A stretch of DNA of 64,000 nucleotides from Leptospira sp. WS4.C2 (lineage in GTDB: Bacteria; Spirochaetota; Leptospiria; Leptospirales; Leptospiraceae), in the NCBI RefSeq assembly GCF_040833985.1, contig NZ_CP162139.1:186001-250000 (forward strand). Direction: 5' to 3'. The translations under genes were made by a program, and so were the position numbers. Below are positions 34,572-44,814 of this stretch, piece after piece (position 1 is the first letter of the stretch; every line of letters starts with the position of its first letter). The notes beneath the pieces were generated by a model. That model was not told the origin of the DNA, did not search any database, and worked only from the letters and a program-made list of their open reading frames with translations.

Positions 34572-35957
34572 ATGATTAGAGCTGGTATTGTATTTTCAAG
34601 TCTTGCCGTGATTCCTGCCTTCTTTGGCTGGTACCAAAACTGGCTCGGTCTAAGCGGGCCTCAAGAGATCAATTTGGCAATTGCCTTACTGGTTTCTTTT
34701 CTTTGGGTGACAGAACTTTTTCCTCTCTATGTTACGGGTTTTTTAGTTCTATTTCTGGAATTGGTCTGGTTACTTCCGGCTTGGGGGCCTGGTGCACCAA
34801 AAACGATTACTTTCCTTTCTTGTTATTTTTCTGAGACCATTTTACTATTCTTAGGTGGATTTGTGATCTCTTCGGCAATTACATCCTATGGATTGGATTC
34901 CTCCATTGCTCGGTTTGTGATTCGAAAAACAAAAGGTTCGGCCTTTTTACTGGTTCTTTCTTTAGGTTTCGCCACTGCCTTTTTATCTTGTTTTATGAAC
35001 AATACTGCCACTGCGGCAATGATGTTGGGTCTTGTTTCTTCCATGATGAAATCTTTAGAAGAGGACAATCCTTTACGAAAATCACTTCTATTCATCGTTC
35101 CTTTTTCTGCCAATTTGGGTGGAATTGGAACCCCTGTAGGAACTCTTCCCAATGTAATTGGGATTGGGTATCTACAAGAAAGAGGATTGGAAATTGGTTT
35201 TTTGAATTGGATGGGATTTGCTTTCCCTGTATTTATCCTTTCTGTCTTTGCTCTTGCTATTATTTTGTACATTGTGTACTTAAAAAAAGACAAATCTGGA
35301 AATTCCGTCTCTTCCATCCAAGTATTGGATACAAATTTATCCCTTTCTAAACGAGATCGTTCGATTGCTTTGGGGATCATTGCCATTACTATCATTGGAT
35401 GGATTACCTCTGACTGGCATGGAGTCTCCAATGGAACTGTGGCTTTATTTCCAGTGATTGTTTTTTTTGGATTTCGACTTTTAGATTTAAAAGAATTTCG
35501 TAACCTTTCTTGGGATGTGCTCATTCTTATGGGGGGAGGGATTGCTCTGGGAAAAGCTTTTGAAGAAACTGGCCTTGCAAAACATTTTGTCCAATTATTT
35601 ATGTTAGGTGATTCGGGTCAGTTGGGATTGTTTTTGTTTTTTTCCATCCTCTCCCTTGGCCTCTCTTGTTTTTTAAGTAACACCAGTGTTGCCAATTTGA
35701 TTCTTCCCATCACTATGGGTTTGCCTACACATCTCATTTTGCCAGCTGCAATCGGTGCCACCATCGGTGCATCCCTTGCCATGCCACTCCCTGTATCAAC
35801 ACCACCCAATGCTTTGGCCTTTAGTTATGGTGGGATCAGAAGCCTTGAAATGTTGAAAGTTGGTGGTATCATTTCCATCATCGCTTGGACCTTTTTTGTG
35901 ACGGTAGGAGGCCTTATTTTACACCTCTTGGGGATTGTCGATTTTTCTAGGTTTTAA
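34572..35957 (+). CDS. DASS/SLC13-family anion:sodium symporter
   Basis: A 461-residue membrane protein with about eleven helices. FLSCFMNNTATAAMMLGL and FSANLGGIGTPVGTLPNVIG (the SNT-like cation-site motifs of each half), with the second copy LSNTSVANLILPITMGLP and PVSTPPNALAFSYGG, mark a DASS transporter. Such proteins import dicarboxylates, sulfate or phosphate with Na+. The substrate cannot be assigned. It stands alone, divergent from the GpsA-PlsB gene. No good ribosome-binding site is visible before its ATG. Confidence 0.9.
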   Translation: MIRAGIVFSSLAVIPAFFGWYQNWLGLSGPQEINLAIALLVSFLWVTELFPLYVTGFLVLFLELVWLLPAWGPGAPKTITFLSCYFSETILLFLGGFVISSAITSYGLDSSIARFVIRKTKGSAFLLVLSLGFATAFLSCFMNNTATAAMMLGLVSSMMKSLEEDNPLRKSLLFIVPFSANLGGIGTPVGTLPNVIGIGYLQERGLEIGFLNWMGFAFPVFILSVFALAIILYIVYLKKDKSGNSVSSIQVLDTNLSLSKRDRSIALGIIAITIIGWITSDWHGVSNGTVALFPVIVFFGFRLLDLKEFRNLSWDVLILMGGGIALGKAFEETGLAKHFVQLFMLGDSGQLGLFLFFSILSLGLSCFLSNTSVANLILPITMGLPTHLILPAAIGATIGASLAMPLPVSTPPNALAFSYGGIRSLEMLKVGGIISIIAWTFFVTVGGLILHLLGIVDFSRF

Positions 35958-36005
35958 AAAAAAGACTTTTCCTCTCTCCAACTTCCATTACTCTACTTTC
36001 GAATT

Positions 36006-36578
36006 ATGCGAAAGTTTAAATCACTTAGATTTCTCTCCGTATTTGTACCATTTTTTCTTTTTTCATGTTACAATTATATGAGCGAAGATGTTCCTATCAT
36101 CTCAAGGCCCGACTTCAAACAACAAATTGCTATCCTTACCATTAAAGTTTCCACTCCAGAAAACGATAAGACCAAACGAGAAATCACCTCCATTTATACA
36201 AAATATTTAATGGAAACGGGATACTTTGGCCGTGTTTTATCAGATGGAATCAGAGCCAACCACCATATTGATTTGTATACAAGCGAAGTAAATGAGTATG
36301 AACATTTTTGGGTCTCTTCCATATCCACATTATTTATGTTAGGTACTGCTGGTCTTTTGCCATCCATTTATTCCAAAGAAAGAGTTCTCCATGCGGATTT
36401 TTATCTAAACGAAAAACTCATTGGTCGCGAAAAATACAGGCAAAAACATTCTACTCTATTTGGAATTCCATTTATGTTTATCTGGGAAACTGGAATCAAA
36501 GAAGCGAAAACGATTCATTTCAATAAAGAAAAAAATCTAATCCACAATGTAGTTCAAGACTACAACCGTTACTTATAG
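36006..36578 (+). CDS. Putative lipoprotein of unknown function
   Basis: A 190-residue protein. A signal peptide with the lipobox FLFSC (about residues 18-22) indicates a lipoprotein. The mature part has no recognised domain: it contains ILTIKVSTPENDKTKRE, a membrane-like helix (about 99-118, SSISTLFMLGTAGLLPSIY) and a GIPFMFIWETGIKEA segment. Such an internal hydrophobic stretch hints at membrane contact. It precedes the CAP-domain lipoprotein by eight bases, so the two are probably cotranscribed. The function is not known. Confidence 0.78.
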   Translation: MRKFKSLRFLSVFVPFFLFSCYNYMSEDVPIISRPDFKQQIAILTIKVSTPENDKTKREITSIYTKYLMETGYFGRVLSDGIRANHHIDLYTSEVNEYEHFWVSSISTLFMLGTAGLLPSIYSKERVLHADFYLNEKLIGREKYRQKHSTLFGIPFMFIWETGIKEAKTIHFNKEKNLIHNVVQDYNRYL

Positions 36579-36586
36579 GAGACTTT

Positions 36587-37429
36587 ATGAACTTGTTACT
36601 AAAATTAAAACTTCCCACAATCCAATCGCAAACGTTAGCCATTGTTTTCGTTTTGAGTCTATTTACCTTTGTTTGTAAAACTCCCGAAGTAAAAAAAGCT
36701 CCCGTTGTCGAAGTGAAAAAACCAGAACCTGTGGAAAAGGTTGTGGAACAACAAGATCCTAATTTAGCATTTTTGGAGAGTATCGAAGATGGCAGAGAGT
36801 TACCTGATTCAGATAAGTGGAAGGTAGAACAATATGATTTATTTACAGAAGATACTTTTCCCTCCTATGCTCCCGCAAACACAGCCATCGATTTTGCAAA
36901 AGTCGATTATCCATTGTTAAATGCTGCTATTTTTTATGTTACTTCTAAAGAGAGAAAATCTCTTGGTCTTCGTCCTTTTAAATATTCTGAAAAGTGTGAA
37001 CAGGCCGCTTTTGGACATGCACAAGATATGGTAACTTATGATTTTTATTCCCATACAAGCACTGTGAATGGGAAAGAAACATTACGTGATCGGTTGGATC
37101 TGGTGGGAATTACAGACACTTATTCAGCAGAAAATATCATCAATTCTTTTGGAATTCAATATCAAGGCGGACGTGCTGTGTTCACGCCCGTACAAAACGG
37201 TGGTCCTTTTTTTAGTTATACAAAGGCGGGGACTCCCATTCCCAACCACACTTATCTGAGTTTGGCAAAAGCAGTTGTAGAAATCTGGTTTAATTCACCA
37301 GGTCATAGAAAAAATATTCTCAATCCAGAGTTTACTTATATGGGTGCAGGAACGTCCTTTTACAAAGACAAAAAGTTTTATGATATAGATAAAGTCAAGG
37401 CTGTGCAAGTGTTTACTGCAAAACCTTAA
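36587..37429 (+). CDS. CAP (SCP/PR1)-domain lipoprotein
   Basis: A 280-residue lipoprotein with a lipobox Cys near residue 30 (LFTFVC), a Lys/Pro/Glu-rich spacer and a CAP domain (about 105-280). LNAAIFYVTSKERKSLGLRP opens it, SHTSTVNGKETLRDR carries the usual cavity His, and WFNSPGHRKNILNPEFTYMG is the CAP2 signature. Bacterial CAP proteins are secreted or surface proteins of largely unknown function; some bind lipids or cations. It forms an apparent two-gene unit with the lipoprotein before it. Confidence 0.88.
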   Translation: MNLLLKLKLPTIQSQTLAIVFVLSLFTFVCKTPEVKKAPVVEVKKPEPVEKVVEQQDPNLAFLESIEDGRELPDSDKWKVEQYDLFTEDTFPSYAPANTAIDFAKVDYPLLNAAIFYVTSKERKSLGLRPFKYSEKCEQAAFGHAQDMVTYDFYSHTSTVNGKETLRDRLDLVGITDTYSAENIINSFGIQYQGGRAVFTPVQNGGPFFSYTKAGTPIPNHTYLSLAKAVVEIWFNSPGHRKNILNPEFTYMGAGTSFYKDKKFYDIDKVKAVQVFTAKP

Positions 37430-37445
37430 ACCAGTTTGTTATATC

Positions 37446-37901
37446 TTACTTTCCCATTTTGACTACGATTTCGAATTCTTTTTTTGTCACAGGCTGAATC
37501 GACAACCTAGATCCTTTTTGTGTCACAACCATAGTCTCGAGACCCTTGGTATTTCTTAAGGTATCTAATGGAATCAAATCTTTAAACTTAGTATGGGGTT
37601 TTAAATGGACCCCATACCATCTAGGTTCAGTACCTTTCAGTTTGGGGTCAAAATATTTATGGTTGGGATCAAATTGGTAAGGGTCAGGGGTTGCTTCCTT
37701 GGCAACTTCTGCGATGCCCACAATTCCCGGCGGATCTAAACGGCTATGGTAAAATAAAACCAAGTCACCTAACTTTACTTCATCGCGAAGATAGTTCCGT
37801 GCTTGGTAGTTTCGAACCCCTTCCCAATAAGAGAGTTTTTCTCTCATCAGGTCGTCAATGGAAAAGACATCTGGTTCTGTTTTAAAGAGCCAATACTTCA
37901 T
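37446..37901 (-). CDS. EVE-domain protein
   Basis: A 151-residue single EVE domain. MKYWLFKTEPDVFSIDDL, WEGVRNYQARNYLRD and LGDLVLFYHSR are the conserved opening of this PUA-related fold. EVE proteins are thought to recognise modified DNA or RNA bases and can be involved in restriction or RNA binding; the function here is unproven. It lies just after ftsH on the same strand, eight bases apart, and may be cotranscribed with it. It is convergent with the CAP gene. Confidence 0.92.
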   Translation of the reverse strand: MKYWLFKTEPDVFSIDDLMREKLSYWEGVRNYQARNYLRDEVKLGDLVLFYHSRLDPPGIVGIAEVAKEATPDPYQFDPNHKYFDPKLKGTEPRWYGVHLKPHTKFKDLIPLDTLRNTKGLETMVVTQKGSRLSIQPVTKKEFEIVVKMGK

Positions 37902-37909
37902 GCGTTTTA

Positions 37910-39865
37910 TTAAGAAGAATAGGCCGGTTTTGTTGCTGAAGAACCTTTGCCTTTTTTATTAGCACCTAATCCCGATTTATGATCTGCATATTTGTCAAAG
38001 GAAGGTTGGACAATGTCCATGAGCTCCTGTGCATCAATCGTTTCTTTGGCAAGAAGTGCTTTTGCAATGGCATCCAATTTCTTTTGGTTTTTCTTCACCA
38101 AATCACGGCCTTTATCAAGGCAAGTTTGGATGATGCGTTTCACTTCTTGGTCAATGAGTGCTGCAAACTCTTCTGAGTATGGTTTACTTGTGTGACCATA
38201 GTCTCGGCCCATAAATGGTGAAGTTTCGCCAGATCCGTAATGGATGGTTCCGAGTTTTTCGGACATTCCCCATTCACAAACCATACGACGCGCAATGTTG
38301 GTTGCTTGTTGGATATCGTTGGAAGAACCATTAGAAGGATCACCAAAGATCAGTTCTTCGGCAATGTATCCCCCCATAGACATTACAATTCGATCCAAAC
38401 AATAGTTTTTACGATAGGAATGTCTGTCTTCCACAGGAAGGGATTGTGTGAGGCCAAGGGCTCTACCACGAGGAATGATGGTAACTTTATGAACAGGTTC
38501 CGTATACGGCAGTAAGGTGCCGAGAAGGGCATGTCCCGCTTCATGGTAAGCGGTCATTTCTTTTTCTTTGTCAGAGATAAACATAGACTTACGTTCTGGG
38601 CCCATCATGACTTTATCGCGCGCTTCTTCGAGTTCTTCTTGGGTCACACGTTTTTTGTTACGACGAGCTGCAAGAAGTGCCGCTTCATTGATCAGGTTCG
38701 CAAGATCGGCTCCTGTAAAACCTGGGGTTCCGCGAGCGATCGAGTTCAGTGATATATCAGAAACTAAGGGAACTTTTTTAGAGTGAACGAGTAAAATCTC
38801 TTCACGGCCTTTGAGGTCTGGCAGATCCACAATCACTTGTCTGTCAAAACGACCGGGGCGAAGGAGAGCCGGATCGAGTACGTCTGCACGGTTAGTTGCA
38901 GCCATCACGATGACACCTTCATTCATTTCAAATCCATCCATCTCGACTAACATCTGATTGAGGGTCTGTTCTCTTTCGTCATGACCGCCACCAAGACCGG
39001 CACCACGGAGGCGACCTACAGCATCAATCTCATCGATAAAGATGATACAAGGGGCATTTTTTTTCCCTTGGTCAAATAGATCACGGACTCGTGATGCTCC
39101 CACACCCACAAACATTTCCACAAAGTCAGAACCAGAAATAGAGAAGAAAGGAACACCTGCTTCTCCAGCAACCGCTTTCGCAAGTAAGGTTTTACCAGTT
39201 CCTGGAGGACCAACGAGTAATACGCCTTTAGGAATTCGTGCACCGATGGCTTGGAATTTTTTTGGGTCTTTTAAGAATTCAATAATTTCGAGTAATTCCA
39301 CTTTTGCTTCATCGCAACCAGCCACATCATTAAAAGTGGTTTTGACTTTTTGATCTACATTCATTTTGGCACGAGACTTACCAAAGGTAAATGCTTTGTT
39401 ACCAGATGCTTGGAGTTGGCGCATCATGATGAACCAAATGATACCAAGGGCAAAGAGCCATGGAATGATACCGGTTACAACACTCCAAAACTTGTTTTCT
39501 TCCGTAGATTTCGCAGTAAAACTGAGACGTGACTTCCGAAGTTTTGTCACCAAATCATCGTTCACCTGTGCTACGTTCGTTTTGAAAGGTTTTGGTTTGT
39601 TGTCTTTGGTGATTTCTGGAATGTACCAACCTTCAATCAGCTCTCGATCAATGATGATTTGTTGTTTTGAGGAAATATCTTTTCCATCTTTCGAGGTAAT
39701 TTTTCCAATCGGCTTTTTCCCCTCGATGGGTTCCACCATATTCAAAAAATCGGAATAGCTGATTTCGTCGGGTTTACCGGCGAAGTCCTGACCTTTATAA
39801 ACCGTTGCCAAAATGACAAGGAATACGAGTAAAAATAGAAATACGGTTTTGATGTTTTTATTCAT
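37910..39865 (-). CDS. ftsH: ATP-dependent zinc metalloprotease FtsH
   Basis: A 651-residue inner-membrane AAA+ protease for quality control of membrane and short-lived cytoplasmic proteins. The N-terminus has two membrane helices (about residues 7-25 and 130-150) around a periplasmic loop. GPPGTGKT (Walker A), [12 protein letters not shown] (Walker B) and the SRH region precede the zinc-protease motif [11 protein letters not shown] (HEAGH). The C-terminal tail (about 630-651) is Lys/Ser-rich. Length is normal. It is cotranscribed with pth upstream and the EVE gene downstream. Confidence 0.98.
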   Translation of the reverse strand: MNKNIKTVFLFLLVFLVILATVYKGQDFAGKPDEISYSDFLNMVEPIEGKKPIGKITSKDGKDISSKQQIIIDRELIEGWYIPEITKDNKPKPFKTNVAQVNDDLVTKLRKSRLSFTAKSTEENKFWSVVTGIIPWLFALGIIWFIMMRQLQASGNKAFTFGKSRAKMNVDQKVKTTFNDVAGCDEAKVELLEIIEFLKDPKKFQAIGARIPKGVLLVGPPGTGKTLLAKAVAGEAGVPFFSISGSDFVEMFVGVGASRVRDLFDQGKKNAPCIIFIDEIDAVGRLRGAGLGGGHDEREQTLNQMLVEMDGFEMNEGVIVMAATNRADVLDPALLRPGRFDRQVIVDLPDLKGREEILLVHSKKVPLVSDISLNSIARGTPGFTGADLANLINEAALLAARRNKKRVTQEELEEARDKVMMGPERKSMFISDKEKEMTAYHEAGHALLGTLLPYTEPVHKVTIIPRGRALGLTQSLPVEDRHSYRKNYCLDRIVMSMGGYIAEELIFGDPSNGSSNDIQQATNIARRMVCEWGMSEKLGTIHYGSGETSPFMGRDYGHTSKPYSEEFAALIDQEVKRIIQTCLDKGRDLVKKNQKKLDAIAKALLAKETIDAQELMDIVQPSFDKYADHKSGLGANKKGKGSSATKPAYSS

Positions 39866-39894
39866 GTAAAGACTTCTCGCAAGTTAGACTGAAA

Positions 39895-40458
39895 TCAAAG
39901 GTGATATTTCTGAATCACTTCGTCAATATCCCCCATGGATATGGAACGAATCGCCGCTTCGGCGTCATTGATGATCTGTATCAGGCTCAGGTTCTCTAAT
40001 GGCTCAAAATCTTCACGTAAAAATTCTTCTCTTTTTTTTGGATCAAAGGCTGAATTAAGAACGCCGATCCGAATCCGTATAAAATTAGGGGATCGTAATG
40101 AGACAGAAACCGAGTTGACCCCAGGGTTGACATCGTTTTCCCCACCTTTCGTGACCACGATTTGGCCGAGTTCTAACCCGACATCCTCATGGATGACCAC
40201 AATGTCTTTTACCTGGATTTTTAAAAAGGAGGCAATGTAGAGAACCGACTCACCGGAAAGGTCACTGAAGGTTTGAGGTTTGAGTAAAACCACTTCATCC
40301 CCTTCAAAGTCACCACGACCGATGAGAGATTTCTTTTTCTTAGTTTTGATTTCGATGCCAATGTTGTTTGCAATGACATCTAGAATTTTGAAACCAATGT
40401 TAGAACGATTGTTATTATATCTATCGCCAGGATTTCCTAGCCCTACAATTAACTTCAT
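39895..40458 (-). CDS. pth: Peptidyl-tRNA hydrolase
   Basis: A 187-residue Pth that frees tRNAs from stalled peptides. GLGNPGDRYNNNRSNIGFKIL (about residues 5-25) is the standard opening, with the catalytic His replaced: the expected 'TRHN' segment reads NNRSN here, so the usual His is not visible in the first motif. The second motif region HEDVGLELGQIVVTKGG is also altered from the usual 'DDLDL'. The family call rests on the overall pattern and on its position next to rplY, a common arrangement. It sits between rplY and ftsH. Confidence 0.85.
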   Translation of the reverse strand: MKLIVGLGNPGDRYNNNRSNIGFKILDVIANNIGIEIKTKKKKSLIGRGDFEGDEVVLLKPQTFSDLSGESVLYIASFLKIQVKDIVVIHEDVGLELGQIVVTKGGENDVNPGVNSVSVSLRSPNFIRIRIGVLNSAFDPKKREEFLREDFEPLENLSLIQIINDAEAAIRSISMGDIDEVIQKYHL

Positions 40459-40477
40459 TGGTTCCTAAAAGTAGATC

Positions 40478-41110
40478 TTATTTCTTTCCAGCTTTTTTCG
40501 CTGCTGGTTTGCCTTTGGTTTCTGCTTCTGCTTTTTCAGCACGTTCCGCAGCCAAGATCGCTTTTGTTTTGCTACAAGAAGCAACAATCGGGTCCCCATT
40601 CATTAGGATTTCCCAAGAAGCAGGATGCGGAAGTTCAGAAACTTTGATCATATTTCCGATATCAAGTCCACTCACATCAATTGTAATTACGTCAGTTAGA
40701 TCTTCAGGAGTTGACTTTACTTTGATTTCGTGAACGAGGTGTTCGAACTGTCCACCTGCTTTGGATCCTTTTGCAACACCAGTCGTTTTGATAGCTACTG
40801 TTGTTAGGATTTTTTTACCAGGAGTTACTTTAAAGAAGTCGATGTGACGGATCTGACCTGTGTGTGGAAACCTTTGAATTTCTTTTACGAAAACTCTTTC
40901 TGTTTTACCATCAAGTTCGAGGTCGATTAGGGTTGCCTTACGGATTCCTGAGTCGATGAGTTTTTGGATTTCTTTTTCGACAACACTTGCCGATTTTGCT
41001 TCACCGCTTCCGATGATGTTCGCCGGTACTAAACCTTCCACACGCATTCTTCTTGCAGGACCTTTTCCTTTAGAAGTTCTTGTTTGTGCTTTGATACTGA
41101 TTTTTTCCAT
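40478..41110 (-). CDS. rplY: 50S ribosomal protein bL25 (CTC form)
   Basis: A 210-residue protein of the long bL25/CTC type that binds 5S rRNA. TRTSKGKGPARRMRVEGLVPANIIG is the N-terminal 5S-binding start, and the central VRH-like FFKVTPGKKILTTVAI and the extra C-terminal beta domain (about 100-190) mark the CTC form. The last 20 residues are Lys/Ala-rich, as in other such proteins. It follows prs by 17 bases, which is a frequent order (prs-rplY-pth). All three are on one strand and are likely cotranscribed. Confidence 0.95.
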   Translation of the reverse strand: MEKISIKAQTRTSKGKGPARRMRVEGLVPANIIGSGEAKSASVVEKEIQKLIDSGIRKATLIDLELDGKTERVFVKEIQRFPHTGQIRHIDFFKVTPGKKILTTVAIKTTGVAKGSKAGGQFEHLVHEIKVKSTPEDLTDVITIDVSGLDIGNMIKVSELPHPASWEILMNGDPIVASCSKTKAILAAERAEKAEAETKGKPAAKKAGKK

Positions 41111-41127
41111 GATTATGTTCCTTAAAG

Positions 41128-42069
41128 TTATGAAAACAGACTAGAGATTGATTCTTCGTTATGAATCCGCTCGATGGCTTTAGCAAAGAGTGGGGCGATA
41201 GAGAGCGTTTTCAAGTGATTTATTTTTTTGCTCTCGGGAATGGCGATAGAATTTGAGAGTACAATTTGATTGAAGTTGCCTTCATTCAATTTGGTCGGTG
41301 CTTCTCCAGAAAGAACACCGTGGGATGCACAACACAATACCGATTTGGCTCCGTTTTGGTAGAGAGCAGTCGCCGCTTTGGCAATCGTTCCGCCAGTATC
41401 TATCATATCATCAAGTAATAAACAGTTTTTGTCTTTGATTTCACCAATGACATGCATCACCACAGACTCGTTAGCTTTTGGTCTACGTTTGTCAATGATG
41501 GCAAGTGATCCGTTTACTTTCTTTCCGAAGTTACGAGCTCTTTCTGCTCCACCAGAGTCTGGGGAAACAATGACAAGGTCTTCCATACCAAGTGAGTTGA
41601 TGTACTCCGCAAGGACCGGTGAAAAGTATAAATGGTCTACAGGGATACGAAAGAATCCTTGGATTTGGTCCGCATGTAAGTCCATAGTGAGAACTCGGTC
41701 AGGACCTACAGTTTCGATTAAATCAGCCACCATACGAGCAGAAATCGGAACCCGTGGTTCTACCTTTCTGTCTTGGCGTCCATAACCATAGTAAGGGATA
41801 ACGGCAGTAATGCGGCGAGCAGAAGCTCTTCTGGCAGCATCAATGATTAGTAAAAGTTCCATCAAGCTGTCGTTTGCTGGGTAACTTATGGATTGAACCA
41901 CAAATACATCCCGACCACGAACGTTCTCTTCGATTTTTACAGAACTTTCTCCGTCGGAGAATCTCTTAACAGAGATTTGGCCGTTGGGAATGTTCAGGTG
42001 TTTACAAATTTCCTCGGCAAGAGGTCTGTTTGCATTTCCAGAAAATACAACTACTTCGCTGGGATTCAT
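41128..42069 (-). CDS. prs: Ribose-phosphate pyrophosphokinase
   Basis: A 313-residue PRPP synthase that transfers pyrophosphate from ATP to ribose-5-phosphate in the cytoplasm, feeding nucleotide, His and Trp synthesis. [18 protein letters not shown] opens it; [22 protein letters not shown] and the PRPP-loop [12 protein letters not shown] are all present. Length is normal. It overlaps the glmU-like start by four bases, so it is coupled to that gene and to rplY downstream. Confidence 0.98.
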   Translation of the reverse strand: MNPSEVVVFSGNANRPLAEEICKHLNIPNGQISVKRFSDGESSVKIEENVRGRDVFVVQSISYPANDSLMELLLIIDAARRASARRITAVIPYYGYGRQDRKVEPRVPISARMVADLIETVGPDRVLTMDLHADQIQGFFRIPVDHLYFSPVLAEYINSLGMEDLVIVSPDSGGAERARNFGKKVNGSLAIIDKRRPKANESVVMHVIGEIKDKNCLLLDDMIDTGGTIAKAATALYQNGAKSVLCCASHGVLSGEAPTKLNEGNFNQIVLSNSIAIPESKKINHLKTLSIAPLFAKAIERIHNEESISSLFS

Positions 42070-42827
42070 ACTCCAACCAACCCTTTATCTATATATTGTT
42101 TTGCGAGAGCTAAATCTTCAGGGGAATTGATACCATGGCTTTCTAGTGCATTTGCCAAAGTTTTTGCCCCAACTTTTTTCCCCAAGGATCTAAAAATCTT
42201 GATCACATCTGTGAGGTAATATTCTTTCTGAGCGTTGTCATTACCGATTTGTTTTAGCGCACCGAAAAGATCTTCCGTGGTAAAACAGTAGGTTCCCGTG
42301 TTCACTTCGTTTACTACTTTCTCTTCAGGACTTGCATCCTTTTCTTCTACGATGCGTAAAAGACTAGCATCATCGGCAGAACGAATGATACGACCGTATC
42401 CAGTAGGGTTTTCCATCTTGGCTGAGAGAACAGTCGCGGAATATCCGTTTTCTTTATGGAGGTCTATGAGTTCAGAAAATGATTTTGCAGAGATTAGGGG
42501 TGCATCACCGCAAGCAACAATCGTATAACCTGAATAAGGTGTGAGTATGGGTTCTGCCGAAAGGACAGCGTGTCCTGTTCCCAATTGTTCTGTTTGTTCG
42601 GCAAATTCTACGCCAGAAAATGATTTTGCGATATCTGTAACGATATCTTTGCGGTAACCGACAACCACGATTTTTCGTTTGATGCCGGCGGATTCGATAT
42701 TGCGAAGAACGTGAAGTAAAAGTGGAGATTCGTTCAGTACAACCGCAACCTTGGGAAGCTCACTCTTCATTCGAGTTCCTTTCCCCGCCGCCAAAATAAC
42801 AGCAGTTACAGTATTATGTAGGTTCAT
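42066..42827 (-). CDS. GlmU-like N-acetylglucosamine-1-phosphate uridylyltransferase, N-terminal domain only
   Basis: A 253-residue nucleotidyltransferase with [20 protein letters not shown] (about residues 13-32), [13 protein letters not shown] and GYGRIIRS, the GlmU uridylyltransferase motifs. The left-handed beta-helix acetyltransferase domain of full GlmU (about 200 more residues) is absent. It would make UDP-GlcNAc from GlcNAc-1-P for peptidoglycan or lipid A, but the acetylation step must be done by another protein. The gene order glmU-prs-rplY-pth is common. It overlaps prs by four bases. Confidence 0.85.
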   Translation of the reverse strand: MNLHNTVTAVILAAGKGTRMKSELPKVAVVLNESPLLLHVLRNIESAGIKRKIVVVGYRKDIVTDIAKSFSGVEFAEQTEQLGTGHAVLSAEPILTPYSGYTIVACGDAPLISAKSFSELIDLHKENGYSATVLSAKMENPTGYGRIIRSADDASLLRIVEEKDASPEEKVVNEVNTGTYCFTTEDLFGALKQIGNDNAQKEYYLTDVIKIFRSLGKKVGAKTLANALESHGINSPEDLALAKQYIDKGLVGV

Positions 42828-42854
42828 CGTTCGTTCTATCGGATCTTTTAAAAC

Positions 42855-42930
42855 TGGCTGGCCTGCTAGGATTCGAACCTAGGGAATGGCGATACCAAAA
42901 ACCGCTGCCTTACCGCTTGGCTACAGGCCA
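42855..42930 (-). tRNA. tRNA-Gln (anticodon TTG)
   Basis: A 76-base cloverleaf with an encoded CCA. The acceptor arms TGGCCTG and CAGGCCA pair fully. The anticodon stem GCGGT/ATCGC carries loop TTTTGGT with anticodon TTG (reads CAA). The T-arm CTAGG-TTCGAAT-CCTAG is perfect. It starts four bases after the ispE stop codon and lies before the glmU-like gene, so it seems to be inside a protein-coding operon and needs processing from it. Confidence 0.95.
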
Positions 42931-42934
42931 GTTT

Positions 42935-43855
42935 CTAAAAAGAGAACGTTCGAAATTCCATATCGGGGAATCGATCGGAGACAATGCGTTGGGCTTCGTC
43001 TCTCTCTCTATCTGAAGGATAAATGCCATAAAAGCAAGAACCCGAACCCGATAAAGAAGCATAGACTGCTCCCGACTCATAGAACCCTAATTTCAATTCC
43101 TTTAGTAAGGGTTGGGTCTGAAAAGCGATTTTTTCAAACTCGTTCTCGAGCCTGTTTTGCAGGTATGCCCAATCCCCGACCTGAAGACTTCGAATTAAAT
43201 CCTCTGCCAGAGATTTCCATACTTCGGAACCATAGGGTTTTTGTAAACTTTTTTGAAGGCCTAAATACATAGATGCGGTAGAAAGTCCGAAGGGAGGAAT
43301 GGCCAAAATTCCAGAGCCTTGGGCGACAGAAATGGGCTCGAGCACCTCACCGATCCCGCTCACATAACAGGAGGAGGACTGCAAAAAAAAGGGGACATCC
43401 GCACCGATGGATTTTGCCAAGGGAATCTCTTCTACTTTCGGAAGATCGGTCCAAGGAAAGAGTTCTTGTAGAAAAAGGCCCGCATTGCTACTTCCCCCCC
43501 CAATTCCCCCTTCGGGCGGAAGGTATTTTTGTAATCGGATGGTGATAGAAACTGGTTCCCGAAGGGAAGTGACTAACTTTTGGAAGGCTTTGCAGAGTAT
43601 GTTTCGGGTGAGATCTCCCCTTTCAGAAACTTCTTCAAATTTTTCACGCCGATAACCGTGGAGATGGTTTTCAGAAACTAAATGGAAACTTGAAGTTTGT
43701 CCAAGCGAGAGGGGATTAATTTGGATTTCCATCGGATCTCCAAAACTGATAGGAACAAAAACGCTGCGAATTTCATGTAATCCGTCTTCCCGTTTGTAGG
43801 GGATCATCAAACCAATGTTAATCTTTCCCTTGGCAATGGACTTCAAGGAATTCAT
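42935..43855 (-). CDS. ispE: 4-diphosphocytidyl-2-C-methyl-D-erythritol kinase
   Basis: A 306-residue GHMP-family kinase of the MEP isoprenoid pathway. [21 protein letters not shown] opens it, with the ATP-binding [14 protein letters not shown] (about residues 111-124) and the closing [11 protein letters not shown] segment. Its product feeds IPP/DMAPP synthesis. It is followed four bases later by tRNA-Gln on the same strand and preceded by a WYL-domain gene two bases upstream. No key residue seems lost. Confidence 0.94.
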   Translation of the reverse strand: MNSLKSIAKGKINIGLMIPYKREDGLHEIRSVFVPISFGDPMEIQINPLSLGQTSSFHLVSENHLHGYRREKFEEVSERGDLTRNILCKAFQKLVTSLREPVSITIRLQKYLPPEGGIGGGSSNAGLFLQELFPWTDLPKVEEIPLAKSIGADVPFFLQSSSCYVSGIGEVLEPISVAQGSGILAIPPFGLSTASMYLGLQKSLQKPYGSEVWKSLAEDLIRSLQVGDWAYLQNRLENEFEKIAFQTQPLLKELKLGFYESGAVYASLSGSGSCFYGIYPSDRERDEAQRIVSDRFPDMEFRTFSF

Positions 43856-43857
43856 CC

Positions 43858-44814
43858 CTAAGATAGCGTTTGAAGATTTGGTTTTGAAGGTGCTATGGAT
43901 TGTAAGTGGAATTGAATGGAGTCTTTTAATTCCTTCGGTTCTGCAACGAGTACGGAGGTTCCATATCCTAGAATGGTTTGGACAAACCAGTTTTGGTCTC
44001 GGATGGGAGCCGTGAATTCTCGGTAAAGAGTATCCCCAATTTGTTTTTGGGCTCCCGTAGGTTCTAGGGTAAGTTTCATTCCTAGATGGTAAGAGGCTGA
44101 ATCAGTGATCCATAGTTTTGCAAAATCTTTGTTTTTGGAATCGGCACCAAACAATTGTTTGAATCCATCTAAAAATTCCCCTGCCGTGTCCGGTAGGGTC
44201 GGGTATTTTGTATCAGTAATCGTAATGTCTAAAATATAATCCAATCGAAAGGAGCGGAATCCTTCTTTGGTTAGGTCATAGGCCAAAAGATAAGAATCAT
44301 TTTCTTCCCAGAGAATCCATGGCGCTAGAGTTCTTGTTTCCTTTTCTTGGTTATCCCTTTTCCAATAAACAATTGTTAGTATTTTTTTTTCGTTTATGGC
44401 ATTTACAATCGTTTCTTTTGATTTTTGATAGGGAGACCAATCACCCGAAGGAATCACCGAATCAATTTTGCTTAAGATCGAATGATTTAGTTTGGAATCT
44501 TCTTTTGTTTTTTGTTTTTGTAAAAGTGATCTAAGAAGGGTCCATTCTTTTGGGGAAAGGGGGAGTGCGGAATCTACAGCAATGGGGAGTCGGATTTTTA
44601 CCTTCTCCCCATCAAAATCTAAATCCACAGCATCGGTGGGTGAATAAGGATACATCTCAATCATATACAACTCACCCAAATCTTTTTTGAGTGCTGCGAT
44701 TGATTTGTGTCCCGTTACGCTTTGAATTTCTTCTAATCCAAGACCTTCTGGATGAGAAGCCAGAAGGCGGATTAAATTTAATTTGGAAGCGGCCCGAAGA
44801 GTGGATGGATTCAT
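43858..44814 (-). CDS. WYL-domain transcriptional regulator
   Basis: A 318-residue regulator. A winged-helix N-terminus (about residues 1-65, [20 protein letters not shown]) is followed by a WYL domain (about 125-215, ending [10 protein letters not shown]). WYL proteins are effector-sensing regulators, some acting in pairs (PafB/PafC) or in defence systems, but here it stands between ispE and the malonyltransferase. The start overlaps the previous gene's stop by one base. Its targets are unknown. The 'WYL' tripeptide itself is not present in that form. Confidence 0.78.
   Translation of the reverse strand: MNPSTLRAASKLNLIRLLASHPEGLGLEEIQSVTGHKSIAALKKDLGELYMIEMYPYSPTDAVDLDFDGEKVKIRLPIAVDSALPLSPKEWTLLRSLLQKQKTKEDSKLNHSILSKIDSVIPSGDWSPYQKSKETIVNAINEKKILTIVYWKRDNQEKETRTLAPWILWEENDSYLLAYDLTKEGFRSFRLDYILDITITDTKYPTLPDTAGEFLDGFKQLFGADSKNKDFAKLWITDSASYHLGMKLTLEPTGAQKQIGDTLYREFTAPIRDQNWFVQTILGYGTSVLVAEPKELKDSIQFHLQSIAPSKPNLQTLS

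Noticed and set aside
37446..37901. EVE protein as part of a restriction system
   Set aside because: It follows ftsH and has no restriction or methylation gene around it; single-domain EVE proteins are widespread.
43858..44814. WYL protein as part of a defence island
   Set aside because: The neighbours are housekeeping genes (ispE, fabD), with no nuclease, methylase or effector nearby.
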